From Eutypella sp. D-1 (taxonomy: Eukaryota; Ascomycota; Sordariomycetes; Xylariales; Diatrypaceae), in NCBI GenBank assembly GCA_023313575.1, contig JAJTTP010000009.1, forward strand, positions 1,836,386-1,900,385: 64,000 bases of DNA, written 5' to 3'. Below the pieces are notes generated by a model. The model made no database searches, was not told the origin of the DNA, and saw nothing but the letters and a program-made list of their open reading frames with translations. Positions 1 through 10,988 of the stretch are shown here, piece after piece. The position numbers and the translations under genes were made by a program. Each line of letters starts with the position of its first letter. The first letter of the stretch is position 1.

Positions 1-970
1 CCACTTCCAGGGCAAGAGATTGGATCCTATGTAATCTGGCATGCAACAATATATGTAACTATACTTCCCGCTTCCGTTCTTCGGCTTTGCGTCATACGAG
101 GGGTTTTAAATCCAGTCCAAAAGGCTCAACCTCTAATTTTTTATTTTTGGGGAAATTGTAGGGGGAAAAAACGATATACACTGGAACAGAAAATGGAGAT
201 AAATAAGATCAATGGTTGTGACTAAGCATTATTTCTTAAGGAACATTTATAAAGTTGAAGCTTCTAAAAAGTTGTTGCTTACACATGCTTTTCCTTTGGT
301 TAAGTTTTCAGGGTAGGTAAGTAAGTAAGGAACCTTAGAAGGTTAACTAACATCCATCTGACATCCTGACATCGCAGAATCCGAACCTCCGCGGGGTACC
401 GAGCTTAAAACGCCAAGCCAGCCCCGAAAATGGCAGAGAGACGAATATCGGGAAAGCGTTGGAGGGGTCCAGAAGGGGGCCTTGGGGGACCCTAAAAGCT
501 TGTTGTACTGGTGGTTGGGAATCATCAGTCATTGGCTGACCAAACGCTGACAAAACACCACCTGGGCAAGCCTCTCTTGCAGCCCCAAGGTCTCCACCAT
601 CCTTCACAACCCGGAGCTGATCAGCCCGGTTAGCCCAGGTGGTAAATACCACTCCAAGTTACCCGTTCCTGCAGCTTAACGAAAAGCCCCACCTACATCT
701 CGGTTGATACATACCTACCTACCTAGGTACCTAGGTAGGTACCTAAGTAGGTACTTAACTTAGTACAATCAAGCTCACATGTGCATATCTTCGCTTTTTT
801 TTTTTTTTTAATTCTCGATTACTTACATCATGGCATTGACTAGTTTATAACGACACGAGTAAAAAAGAATATCTGCCAGAGGCACAAAGCTAAGACCAGG
901 AGGAAGACGTTGGTTAGCGTTCCTTAGAAGAGGGGAAGACCTCAGAGGGCCTTGTTATCCCCGGTATAAT
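1..970. other. Intergenic region upstream of COQ3
   Basis: No convincing gene was seen; open frames at 343-652 are short and lack family features. The stretch contains a TACC/GGTA palindromic block at about 711-760 and a T15 run at 795-809. The final 150 bases should include the COQ3 promoter and leader. Confidence 0.6.
711..760. repeat. Palindromic TACCTAGGTA-type repeat block
   Basis: Reading the bases shows interleaved TACC and GGTA tetranucleotides arranged as nested palindromes around CCTAGG. Similar short copies recur in other intergenic parts of the window, for example near 53,240, 59,905 and 59,680. No coding potential. It could form hairpins or simply be tetranucleotide slippage product. 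Confidence 0.7.
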
Positions 971-2029
971 ATGGCCTTCCGCCCGAATACTGCCCAGCTC
1001 CTCGGGCGCCTCCGTGTCGGGGTCGGGGCCGGGGCCGGGGCCAGTTTCGGAACCCCACGACGGAGGTTAGCGACAAGACCGGCAGCGGTAGTGGCGGCGG
1101 CGACAACAAGCCCAACCCGGCGCTTCTCGGCATACTCCAAAGCACGGACACCACACACGACATCCACCGATTCCACCTCCAACCCCGACCCCGCCTTCAC
1201 CACAGTATCACCAGACGAGGTGGCGCACTTCAACAACCTCGCCTCGTCGTGGTGGGATCCCCAGGGCCCCTCGCGCATCCTACACCTCATGAACCCGCTA
1301 CGCCACGATTTCATCCGGTCCTGCCGCTCCTCCCCCTCCAACGATGACCCCGCGCCGCTGCCGCCCGGGGGGCTGCGCTACCTCGACATCGGCTGCGGCG
1401 GCGGCATCTTCGCCGAGTCCGCCGCCCGCCTCCCCGATACCTTCTCCGTCACCGCCATCGATCCGAGCCCCGAGGTCCTCGCCGTAGCCCGCGCTCATGC
1501 CCGGCGCGACCCCGCGCTCTCGCTCCCCACCACCACATCCCCGTCCCCGTCCGACGGCAACAAGAGGAAGAAGCTCGAGTACATCAACGCATCGATCGAG
1601 CAGCTGCCCATTCCAGGGACAGGGACGGCGCAGGCGTACGACATAGTAACGATCTTCGAAGTCCTAGAGCACGTGGCGGACCCGGCGGGGTTCCTGGCGC
1701 GGTGTGCGCCGTTTGTGCGGCCCGGCGGCTGGCTAGTTTTGAGCACGATCGCCCGGACCTGGGCTAGCTGGCTCACCACCAACGTCGTCGCCGAGGACCT
1801 CCTGCGCATCGTGCCCCGCGGCACCCACGACTGGCGCAAGTACGTCAATGAGCACGAGCTGCGGAACTTCTTCCTCGGCCCCGCGCCAGCGTCATCCTCA
1901 TCGTGGGCTTGGACCGATCCTAGGTGCATGGGCGTCGTTTACGTCCCGGGCCTCGGCTGGCAGGTCGTCCCGGGTAGCGAGAAGCTCGGGAATTATTTCT
2001 TTGCTGTAAGAAGGGCCCCTGAGAGCTGA
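971..2029 (+). CDS. COQ3: Ubiquinone biosynthesis O-methyltransferase, mitochondrial (COQ3)
   Basis: The 352-residue intronless frame encodes a SAM-dependent O-methyltransferase expected to catalyse both O-methylation steps of coenzyme Q synthesis on the matrix face of the mitochondrial inner membrane. The first 60 or so residues are rich in Arg, Ala and Ser with almost no acidic residues, as in a mitochondrial targeting sequence. Family signatures follow: FNNLASSWWDPQGPSRILH near residues 87-105, the SAM motif I YLDIGCGGGIFAESAARL near 137-154, the EVLEHVADP motif II region, and the C-terminal NYFFAVRR typical of the family. It is slightly longer than the yeast protein because of the leader and a Ser/Pro-rich insert after motif I. 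The ATG at 971 is the first good start and precedes the leader. A decayed GMC gene follows on the same strand. Identity is inferred from motifs. Confidence 0.93.
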   Translation: MAFRPNTAQLLGRLRVGVGAGAGASFGTPRRRLATRPAAVVAAATTSPTRRFSAYSKARTPHTTSTDSTSNPDPAFTTVSPDEVAHFNNLASSWWDPQGPSRILHLMNPLRHDFIRSCRSSPSNDDPAPLPPGGLRYLDIGCGGGIFAESAARLPDTFSVTAIDPSPEVLAVARAHARRDPALSLPTTTSPSPSDGNKRKKLEYINASIEQLPIPGTGTAQAYDIVTIFEVLEHVADPAGFLARCAPFVRPGGWLVLSTIARTWASWLTTNVVAEDLLRIVPRGTHDWRKYVNEHELRNFFLGPAPASSSSWAWTDPRCMGVVYVPGLGWQVVPGSEKLGNYFFAVRRAPES

Positions 2030-2436
2030 GACACGGATGGGAAAGATGGTCTTTCGAAATAATTTTGGCTTGGGGTGAGGGTGCAACTTGCTGGGCATGT
2101 ATGTGTACGATACATTTATCTCTCATTTGATGGGAGCGAACGGTTGGTTATATAGCTCCGTGGAAGAAAATGAATATACCCCATCGTCTATCTACGAACA
2201 TATCGAAAGGCCCTACCTGGCTTTCGATTCCTAACCGGATACAAAGGACGCCGCGACGTGACTGTGAATCAGCCCTGTAAAAGCCTACTTTCTTTCTGGT
2301 ATAATCATAGCCTCCCGTAGTTGGCTTTTGGAAATTGTTCTTCTACCTCCTGTCTAGTGAACTCATAGTTCGAGTGCACACACCCATTTTCCAACTACAT
2401 CCACGAAGCCCACCCATCCGGCCAAAATCAAACACA
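2030..2436. other. Intergenic region between COQ3 and the GMC pseudogene
   Basis: It contains the COQ3 3' end and what would have been the promoter of the decayed GMC gene. No gene or notable repeat was seen. Confidence 0.5.
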
Positions 2437-2665
2437 ATGACCTCTCCTCCCCAATATGACTTCATCGTCGGCAACGGCACATTCAACCTAGTGGTCGCGA
2501 ACGGCTATCCGAGGACCAGGCCGCGCGGGGGTACTAGGACTAAAGGTAGGCGGAGACCTATCCGCTGACCCCCACGGGTGAGCATCCCGGCGCTATGAAC
2601 GAGCCCGCTGTAGTTATCAGATGCGACGTGGTGGTACGAGACTGTGCCGCAGAACGGACTAGCCC

Positions 2666-2680
2666 GGGGGGGGGGGGGGG
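2666..2680. repeat. G15 homopolymer
   Basis: An uninterrupted run of 15 G lies inside the GMC pseudogene and adds to its frameshifts. Confidence 0.95.
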
Positions 2681-3424
2681 AGTGGTTGTTTCTGAAAAAT
2701 AGATCCGTTCACGGGCAACTCCAGCTACAACAACACGACGATCCGTGGGCCCGGAGACTAGAGCCCGGGGCTACGCGCACGCACTCGGCGTACGGCGCGC
2801 CGGGCCCAGCAGTGACCGAACGTGCGCATCTTTGCGGGACGCTAAGACCAGACGGCTATTGTTCGTGGAGCCTGGAGATGGTGACGGCGACGGCGACGGC
2901 GACGGCGATGGCAAGATAGTTAGGGCTACGGGCGTGGAGGTGGATGTGGCGGGCGAGAGACGGACGTCCGCGGCGGCGGCGCGGCGGCGTAGTTCATGTT
3001 CTTGGCGCAGACGAGCCTGCACGAGAGGGGGCCGAGCTTCGTGGAAGCTCGGCCACGCAACTGCTGCCGGGCAAACTACGTGAGCCTGAGGTGAGTGCGC
3101 GCAGTCGCACTCGTTTCTCGCGGGGTACGACGCATGTGGCATCGGTTACGGACCCGGACGCCACGCCCCGTATCGGCCAGCGCTACCTGTCGCACCCGGC
3201 GGAGCTGGCGCGGCACGTGGGGGCGCTAGACGCGCGCCTGCGGACCGCGGCGCGCCGCTTGCTTGGAATTTTTCAAGCCCGGCGGCCGCCGTAAGAACCC
3301 GGACGCGTCACGTGGTTGGCGACCTTGACGGCGCCAAGGAGCATGTTCTCGACACCGCTACGGCCGCGGATCACGCGCGCGGGTCCGTTGCCATGCTACC
3401 GCGCGACAAGAGCAGCGTCGTCGA

Positions 3425-3445
3425 CCCCCCCCCCCCCCCCCCCCC
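3425..3445. repeat. C21 homopolymer
   Basis: An uninterrupted run of 21 C sits between the VVDP and VYGTENLRV blocks of the GMC pseudogene. It lies exactly where intact relatives encode the short segment after the VVDP motif. Confidence 0.95.
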
Positions 3446-3489
3446 GTCTTGTCGTCTACGGCACCGAGAACCTCCGTGTCGGCTGTTAA

Positions 3490-3998
3490 GGTGATTCTCC
3501 TTAATCCCGTGCGGGAACATTTTGTCCTCGGTGTATGCTGCTGTGGAGGGAGAGGGCGGCGGATGCCATTAAGAGCCGCTGAGCAATCAGTCGTAGAGGC
3601 CTGCGAGTCTGGTTTGATGGTTCGCGGGGTATGCCGATACGAGACCCGTGGTGACATGAATAATATGGAATGTATGCAACTTGGGTGGTAAACCGCCCAG
3701 TGGCACATTGCATCCCGAGGAACTTCCGGCGTTTTGATATCACTGCGGCCCCTAGATTATCCAGTTATCCTCGGGTGAATGCCCCGACGCATGTTGTAGA
3801 ATTACAATAGTGAGCCTCATACCGCATCTCTGCAGATAGTTCTAGAGGAGCCGTGTAGACTTCTGCCATTCCTTTTACATGCCGGGCGAAGTAAATTTAT
3901 GTGAAACGAGGGCATTGCTCCCCCCGCATAGGCGGTAGATAGGTACGTAGTTTTACAGCAAGGGTTTCAGAGATATACGGATCAAACAAATGGGGGTA
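3490..3998. other. Intergenic region between the GMC remnant and dynactin p27
   Basis: Nothing recognisable; it includes the 3' flank of the p27 gene, which reads towards it. Short open frames here have no family features. Confidence 0.5.
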
Positions 3999-4693
3999 TC
4001 ATTGGAATTTAGCAGGGTTACTGGGTATGAGCTTCTTGAGGACCTCGATCTGGCGGGCCTGCATCTTGTTCTTTAATTCGGAGATGCCGCGCCTGTCGAG
4101 CCGTCTGGTGCCGTTCGAGTAGACGACGGTGAAGTCCGGGATCTCTTCGCCGGGCTGCACGATAGTCTGTGGCGTGAGGGTGCAGTGCTGGTGTGCAGAG
4201 CGAGCGGGGGCAAATAGTCAACCACACATGTCCAATCAATCCTCTGTAAGATTTGTTCCCGTAGGCATATATGGTAAGAGACTCGACTCACCTTCCCTAG
4301 CTTCGCGCCTTTGCTCACTCGGCAGCCGACGCCTACGTGAGCACCCTCGCCGACTACGGTGCCGCCGGCCTCAATAACGGCGCCGACCTCGAGAGTGACG
4401 TAGTCGTGGATCATAACGCCGTCGCGGGAATCGGTCGGGGAGGGGTTAGACGGGGCGGCGCCGATGCTGGTGCGTTCGTGGACGATGCAGCGGCGGCCAA
4501 TGGTGACGCGGCCGTTGGAGGAGTCGAGTCTCGCGCGCGGGTGGACAACGGACTCGGAGCTGATGTTGATGGTGTGGTGGCCGGTCAGCAGGGCGGAGTC
4601 GGCGATGATGATAGATGATGAGAAATTGACGGGAGCCTTGGGGCCGGACGGCGCCCTGGGGACAATCGACTGGCGTTTACTGCTGGACGACAT
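3999..4693 (-). CDS. Dynactin subunit 6 (p27)
   Basis: Two exons (4693-4292 and 4187-3999), joined across a 104-base intron with donor GTGAGT, encode 196 residues. The protein is a left-handed beta-helix (hexapeptide-repeat) subunit of the pointed-end complex of dynactin, the dynein adaptor for microtubule transport. Hexapeptide-type runs are visible: NISSESVVHPRARL, TIGRRCIVHERTSIG, VMIHDYVTLEVGAVIEAG, GTVVGEGAHVGVGCRVSKGAKLG, then HCTLTPQTIVQPGEEIP after the intron. The basic C-terminal tail ends PSNPAKFQ. Length matches fungal p27. The splice was chosen because the frame continues into the expected VYSNGTRR segment, whereas unspliced reading leads into unrelated sequence. It is transcribed divergently from the complex I gene, with about 0.8 kb between the starts. 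Confidence 0.88.
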
Positions 4694-5500
4694 CGTCGAT
4701 TTGGTCGGTGTTGATGGTTGATGGTTGATGGTTTCCGGAGCGTTATTGATTATTGCTGTTAAGGGATGATGCAGCAGCCTAGAAACGTGTCTAGAGATGC
4801 GTTGGCAGACCAGCTGTACCTGCTCATAGCTGTCCTTTGTCGGCCTGCCGCTTCTCAGGAAAGGTGAAGCTCAAATGACCTTGATTTATATGTAGGGTGT
4901 AGTTTAACCTTGGAAGTAGGGAAGCTGGCTAAGCTTGGAGGTAAAGCTGAAGCTCACCTTACCTCACCTATGTTAGACTCTGGCTTATCGAATATTTACG
5001 TAGTAGATGTGACTACCTAGTTAACCAATATTATCGTTATCTTAGTTTGAATGCATTTATAGAGTGGGTACTTCTCTAAACGAATCGGGTATCGGATATT
5101 TGGTTCATTTCTAATTAGGTCAGCGATAGACTTCAAAACTGTGGCTGGAGCTGCATCAATACATCAATCAATGCGCTTGCCACAGCATGACCCACTTAAA
5201 CTTTTCGATCAGCCAATGGGCAATTAGGTATTTCGGTTCTTTCAATTCGAGTCCCTCCAAGTGCCTCAAGTGCCTTAACTGCCTCAACTACCTCATTAAC
5301 TTCTAAAGTTGTTAATTACATAGTACCGAGTATTTCCACTTCTCCTTAACGACAACAACAACAACCTCCTCTCTAAGCCGACCGGGAGTCCCCCCCACCC
5401 CTTCCGACTTCTCAATCTCGGCCTTTACACCACCCACGCCCAACCTAATAATCCCAGTTCTCGACCGAGCGAACAACTTATAAATAATCGACCGACAAAA
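4694..5500. promoter_or_regulatory. Divergent intergenic promoter region (p27 / complex I 51-kDa)
   Basis: This 0.8-kb gap separates two divergently oriented housekeeping genes, so it should hold both promoters. It carries short CCTCAACT/TGCCTCAA-like direct repeats near 5,255-5,300 and a pyrimidine-rich leader before the 5501 ATG. No discrete factor-binding site can be claimed. Confidence 0.5.
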
Positions 5501-7201
5501 ATGTTGTCCAGGACCTCGGCGCCGTCGGCCGCCTCCACGAGGGCTCTGGCGCGCATTGCTTTGCCCTCCAGCACGCAAGCCCGATCTTTCGCTACCGTAC
5601 AGGAGGGAACCCCGAAGAGAACGTATGGCGGTCTTAAGGACCAGGATCGCATATTCCAGAATCTGTACGGCCGTTACCCGCCCGACTTGAAGCATGCGAA
5701 GAAGATGGGTGACTGGCACAAGACCAAGGAAATCATATTAAAGGGTCACGATTGGATTATCAGCGAGGTCAAGGCGTCCGGTTTGCGGGGAAGAGGAGGA
5801 GCTGGGTTTCCCTCCGGTTTAAAATGGGTATGTCGCAGAAAACAAGAAGATGTCCTAGTCTTGCGTTAAGAAGTTTCCTTTTTATTTTCCTTTTTTTTAT
5901 TACTGCCAGACCGGCATGAGACTGACTCAAGACACACTCAATCTCCATCTATCTAGTCTTTTATGAACTTCAAAGATTGGGACAAGGACACCAAGCCAAG
6001 ATATCTCGTCGTAAACGCCGATGAGGGCGAGCCCGGAACGTGCAAGGACCGAGAAATCATGCGGAAAGATCCCCACAAGCTGATAGAAGGTTGCTTGGTC
6101 TCCGGCCGCGCCATGAACGCCACCGCCGCCTACATCTACATCCGCGGCGAATTTATCTACGAAGCCGCCGTCCTACAGAAAGCCATCAACGAGGCCTACG
6201 CCGACGGCCTGATCGGAAAGAACGCTTGCGGATCCGGTTACGATTTCGACGTCTACCTCCACCGTGGCGCCGGTGCCTACGTGTGCGGCGAGGAGACCTC
6301 GCTGATCGAGTCCCTCGAGGGAAAGCCCGGAAAGCCTCGTCTTAAGCCCCCGTTCCCCGCCGCTGTCGGTGTCTTCGGTTGCCCCTCCACCGTCACCAAC
6401 GTCGAGACCGTCGCCGTCGCCCCCACCATCTGTCGGAGAGGCGGCAGCTGGTTCGCCAGCTTTGGCCGCGAGCGGAATCAGGGCACCAAGCTCTACTGTA
6501 TCTCCGGCAACGTCAACAACCCCTGCACCGTCGAGGAGGAGATGAGCATCCCTCTGCGCGAGCTCATTGACCGGCACTGCGGCGGCGTCAAGGGCGGCTG
6601 GGACAACCTGCTCGCCGTCATCCCCGGCGGTTCTTCGACGCCGATCCTGCCCAAGAGCGTCTGCGACGACCAGCTGATGGACTTTGATGCGCTCAAGGAC
6701 AGCCAGTCGGGTCTGGGCACGGCGGCGGTCATCGTCATGGACAAGAGCGCCGATGTCGTCCGGGCCATCTCCCGCTTAAGTCACTTCTACCGGCACGAGT
6801 CCTGCGGTCAGTGCACCCCCTGCCGCGAGGGCAGCAAGTGGACCGAGCAGATCATGTCGCGCCTCGAGAAGGGCGAGGGCCGCGACCGCGAGATCGACAT
6901 GCTGCAGGAGCTGACGAAGCAGGTCGAGGGACACACGATTTGCGGTAAGTAGTCCGAACTCCTTTACTTTAATAGCCTACGTACTGTAAAAAGCTATGTG
7001 TGAACTGACGTATTCCCCCCCCCCCCCGCAGCTCTGGGCGAAGCTTTCGCCTGGCCCATCCAGGGTCTCATCCGCCACTTCCGGCCCGAGCTGGAGGCGC
7101 GCCTACAGAAGTACCAGGCCCAGCACGGCGCTCCGGCCTTCGCCGGCGGCTGGCACCCTAACTCGCGGAAGGAGGGCCGGTTAATCGCTCCCGGTCAGTA
7201 A
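5501..7201 (+). CDS. nuo51: NADH:ubiquinone oxidoreductase 51-kDa subunit (complex I, NDUFV1/NuoF type)
   Basis: Three exons (5501-5827, 5957-6944, 7032-7201) encode 494 residues, the usual length for fungal 51-kDa subunits. The protein carries the NADH site, FMN and iron-sulfur cluster N3 in the matrix arm of complex I. Visible features are an Arg/Ser/Ala mitochondrial leader ending near RSFATVQEG, the glycine-rich nucleotide-binding loop [51 protein letters not shown], and the cluster ligands in [12 protein letters not shown] plus the distal Cys of HTIC. Both introns were placed by frame continuity (KW|SFMNF and HTIC|ALGEAF). Intron 2 ends in a C13 tract before CAG, an extreme pyrimidine tract. 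The symbol follows Neurospora usage. Confidence 0.95.
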
Positions 7202-7877
7202 AGTAAGGAAATGATGTCGTTGTGGGTGGGGATATATAGGACGAGGGAAGGAAGCGAACGGCTCGCTCGCGGATATGGTAGAAATGGGTGCGGGGGTTAG
7301 GGAAGGAGAGCGAGGTTCCCGGGTCCAAAGAAAAAAGGGGTCGGGAGAAAGGAGACCTCGGAACTACTACTTGTCACTTTGTACATACTTAGGTATCCAA
7401 CAACGCTCGGTTTATTGTTATCTTTTTTTCCTGTGCTTCTTTTGCATCATATACGAGTAGTTTTAGAAGGAAGGGCTTTTTTTACTGTTATATCATTGAT
7501 GCCGATTCCGATCGAATTATCGGCCGGGCCAGGCCATAGATCGATATGTATACGAGTAACACTGGAAAGGTAAAGGTGGGGCATGGCCCGATCAACTTCA
7601 AGCCTCATTCGGCAGGCGAGTCCAAATATCCCATGTTTCCTACTCATCCTTTCAGTCATTCTGCTAAATAGACATGAGCTGTACTTTGCTGAAATAGCAT
7701 TCGTTTGTATATTAGCATATTTCCAATCTAGCGTTGTTTATTTCTTTTATTTCTTTTTCTTTTCAACAGTGAACAACAGTCGATAAGACCTCGTAGGACG
7801 TTCCTGTGTCGTCATCGGTATTTGATCCCGGACCACTTCGCTGCCGCTTGCTCCGGTCACGCATGTAGAGCAGAATC
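7202..7877. other. Intergenic region between nuo51 and PEX11-family gene
   Basis: Purine-rich then T-rich sequence consistent with the nuo51 3' UTR, followed by the PEX11 promoter. No gene was seen; T-rich tracts occur at 7,420-7,490 and 7,735-7,770. Confidence 0.5.
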
Positions 7878-9176
7878 ATGTCTCGGACTCTCGAGCAGTT
7901 CATCCGTTTCACCAAGGACTCGGGTACGTGCTCCATTCCTGTTCAATGATCCCCGCCTGCTTTCTCTGCCTATTGGCAGAGTGAGCGAGAGTGTTTTTTG
8001 TGATAGTCGGCCTACCATGGTAATTCCTGTACTTTGCCTAGAGTGATCCGTTAGAGATTCTATTCCTACGGCATGATCACTGGAATCCTGAGCCATCCGC
8101 TCGGTTGTCGCGACACAGCGCATAAATCCCCTCACCGCACACACGTGACCGGAAAGGAACATGATCTCAATTTGACCACCTCCATATATACCCGACATGT
8201 AGCCAAACCTCCAATACAACATTTACTAATCCCTACTCCAGTCGGTCTAGAGCGCACATTCCGGCTCTTCCAGGCCCTCGCCCAGATCTTCACATCCTAC
8301 CCCCTAGCCTTCAGCCTACTGCAGCATCTGCTCGCGCTGACTGCGGCGGCGACGGCGGCGGCAGCGGCAGAGAAGCCACCACCACCGCCGTCTGCAGCGG
8401 TCCTGCGCGGAATCCTCGTCGGTCTGGCACGCCACCTCGCGCTAGCCCGGCGCTTCCTCCGCTTCTTCCGGTTCCTGGAGTCCTTCAGCGCCGCGCACAA
8501 GTTGTACCTAGAGATCAGCGGGGACTCCTCTGCACAGCCGGGCGAGAACCAAAAGGAGAAGAATCCCCGGTCCCGCCGTCGCCGTGGAGCCGCCATCCAC
8601 GCAGAGCAGTGGCTCGACGTGCTCGCCCGCTCCTTCAACGGCATGTACCTACTCCTGGAGGCGAGCGTGCTCGCGGACGCGCTGGGCATCGAGGGGTTCG
8701 CGCCCTGGGGCCCCGTCGCCGCGGCCCTCGTCTCCCGCGAGGCCCAGCGTTTCTGGCTTTTCGCCCTGCTCTGCGGTCTGCTGTCCGGTGTCCTGCGCAT
8801 CTTCGCTGTCTTCGCGCACACCGCGGTTTCCGAGCCCGTGCGTCCTCCTCCTCCTCCGGGTCAGGGTGAGGGCGCTGGCAATGGGGAGGGAGAAGGGAAG
8901 AAGTGGGATCTCAAGGCTGAGCAGGCGCGCCTTCGTGAGGTTGTTAAGAGGAGGCGGATGGCGCAGAGAGTCTGGAGACGTGAGGTCCTGGATAAAGTCC
9001 GCCGTCTGGCTCGTGGCGTCCTCGCTAATGCCCTCGACATCGCGCTGCCGGGTACTGCGGTAGGATGGCTCGACTTCGCGCCCGGTACTGTCGCCGTAGC
9101 TATGTTCGCTACCTCTGTGCTCACGGGCCTCGATGTATGGGAGAGGTGCGGGCGCGAGGTCGCGGCGCTGGGATGA
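7878..9176 (+). CDS. PEX11-family peroxisomal membrane protein
   Basis: A 46-base first exon (7878-7923) is joined across a 318-base intron to 8242-9176, giving 326 residues. PEX11-type proteins sit in the peroxisomal membrane, bend it with an N-terminal amphipathic helix and promote elongation and division. The family start is recovered only by splicing: MSRTLEQFIRFTKDS joins to VGLERTFRLFQALAQIF. Further matches are the LARRFLRFFRFLESFSAAHKL segment and C-terminal hydrophobic stretches near GTVAVAMFATSVLTGL. Ala- and Pro-rich low-complexity inserts and a basic segment (RSRRRRGAA) lengthen it relative to the classical Pex11 of about 235 residues. It therefore resembles the longer fungal PEX11B/C-type paralogues; which one cannot be decided. 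The gene is convergent with the next gene. Confidence 0.85.
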
Positions 9177-9373
9177 GGTGTTTGTAAGATGGGGAAGGAA
9201 GCCTTTTTATAGTCTAGGAGATTTGCGTGTTTACTAGCGTTGTACATCCTGGGATTATGATATAGTTGGCAGATAAGACATATTTTGACTTAGTGTGTTC
9301 ATCGCCAGTGAGATACCGGGACATGAACTGAGTATTACATTGACTATACTATTTGACCATGCCAGGTCCCTGT

Positions 9374-10988
9374 CTATACATCCCCTCGTTCAACAGTAAC
9401 CTCCGTCGTGCGAACGATACCTCTGGGGTTACTCGCCGAGCTCCCGCGCTTGATATGGAAGGCATTCGCAGACCTCGACGATGCGGGAAGAATCCTCTCC
9501 GCGCTGGCACTGTCCTCGTCCTCGTGCTTATAAAACGTGGCCGTAGCTACGTTGCTCCCGCCCGTAGCGGTGAGATAGAACTCGCTCTTGTCGCTATCGG
9601 CATCGTCGTCGCCGCCGCGGTTCCTGCTCCCGAGTTTATGCTGCCTGCCCGAAGCGTCTTTCGGTGCGGTGCTGCTGCCGCCAATCGTTCTGAGTGCTAC
9701 ACTCTTGCGCCGCGTGCTCTTCCTGCTCCCGTAGTTGTTGTAGTTGTTCCCGTACTTGTAGTTGCTGGATGGAAGTCGGAGGATGCGGCGGAATAATGGC
9801 TTTAAGGATGCGGCGCATGCGGCTATGATTCCTGTTTGAAGTTGGAGGCTTTACGCGAGTCTTGTCAGTGACATCCAAACGTAGAAAATTGTTAAGTGAT
9901 CTGGTTAGGACAACCAGTGGGTAAAGGGGCAGCTTACAACCCCCAGAATTGTACGCTTTGTGTGCTAGGTTAAAGTGAGCGTCGTCCCTTGAAATCGTCA
10001 GGGGGTACATATAGGGGAAACGTACAATGTCTTGTCTTTCTCTGCGCCGAACGCAATCTGATAAACAGACTTCACGATGCCAAAGCCGACTGCCGCATAC
10101 CCGAGACTCAGGATACCAACCACGTAAAGCCTCGTACGACGATCCATCTTAAGACTCCATACTATGGGTACCGGGAGGGATGCCAAGGCAACGTCCGTAA
10201 CAATATTATGAGCTTTAATGTGACGCGTTAGAACTCTCCCGCTTCGATAAGTGGGCGTCGATTTCCATAGAACGTACCGGTATTCGCAAGACCGCCCCTG
10301 ACTAAAACAGTTATTGGCGCACAGTCAGGTTTTAACGACTTGTCCCAATACCCGGCCATCGGACGGCAGTACAGTAAAAAGGTCAACGCGCCGCTAATAA
10401 AGAAGCAGATATTGGTGACTATTATCATCAACTCTGTTAGTGTGTACTTCTAGGTGTGTTTGCGGCCCGCCCAACTCGCTTCCGGGACTAAACAACATAC
10501 ATATGATAGTCCAGAGAGACCACTTATACCACCTCCTGGAGCCGAGCCGGAGAAGATTGACGGCGATCGAGATCTTGAGAAACATGAGGGAGGCGTTCGC
10601 GGAGACGATGCTTTGCCAGAACCCGGCATGCTGGAACTTGACGAACTCGGCGTCCTCCAACGTATCCAGGTGTTTACCTAGGCCGTGCTGTGCCTGGATC
10701 ATGAACACCGACCAGCCTCCCATGGCGCATACCTAGTGGGCCATAGATTAATTCACTGCTTTCTCTTCCTATCTTAGTCGTGAGAAAACCTACTATACTG
10801 CACACCATGAGCACGTCATCCCATCCAGGCGCTCTCGTAGCCCATACCCTCGCATACACTCTAAGTCCAACGCACACCACGGCGACGGCATGGAACGTGG
10901 TGACGGTCGCTATGATCCATTCCGTGTTGCTCTCGGCGGCCCTCGCCGGATCGACGGGTTTATCAGACGGTGGGCCGGCGGAGCTCAT
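9374..10988 (-). CDS. Integral membrane protein with fungal rhodopsin-like domain (copy 1)
   Basis: Six exons (10988-10794, 10732-10501, 10418-10278, 10212-10026, 9964-9938, 9848-9374) give 418 residues with no stop and correct phase throughout. The pattern is that of the fungal seven-helix rhodopsin-like domain family of unknown function: RLRVYARVWATRAPGWDDVLM, HGLGKHLDT, FLLYCRPMAGYWD, ALASLPVPIVWSL, GIVKSVYQIAFGAEKDKTF, QFWGFLQLQTGIIAACA. Exon 5 is only 27 nt and supplies TQSVQFWG. The last exon encodes a cytosolic tail of about 140 residues rich in Ser, Asn and Tyr (KYGNNYNNYGSRKS), then acidic stretches. Unlike opsins, no retinal-binding Lys is evident, so light sensing is not implied by the name. 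The role is unknown. Confidence 0.87.

Larger units (their letters stand above)
2437..3489 (+). pseudogene. Decayed GMC (glucose-methanol-choline) oxidoreductase
   Basis: Fragments of a GMC flavoenzyme can be read in order but in shifting frames. Near 2455-2500 there is a damaged FAD-binding start (YDFIVGNGTFNLVVAN, where the family has the GGGTxG-type Rossmann loop). Near 2705-2760 comes FTGNSSYNNTTIRGPGD followed by a stop. Near 3150-3240 lies DPDATPRIGQRYLSHPAE, typical of the C-terminal domain. Near 3390-3490 come AMLPRDKSSVVDP and VYGTENLRV, which match the conserved C-terminal block. Intact enzymes are about 600 residues and this remnant spans only about 1.05 kb, so internal sequence is missing. 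A G15 run (2666-2680) and a C21 run (3425-3445) interrupt it. No functional product is expected. The exact subfamily (aryl-alcohol oxidase, glucose oxidase or choline dehydrogenase) cannot be told. Confidence 0.85.
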
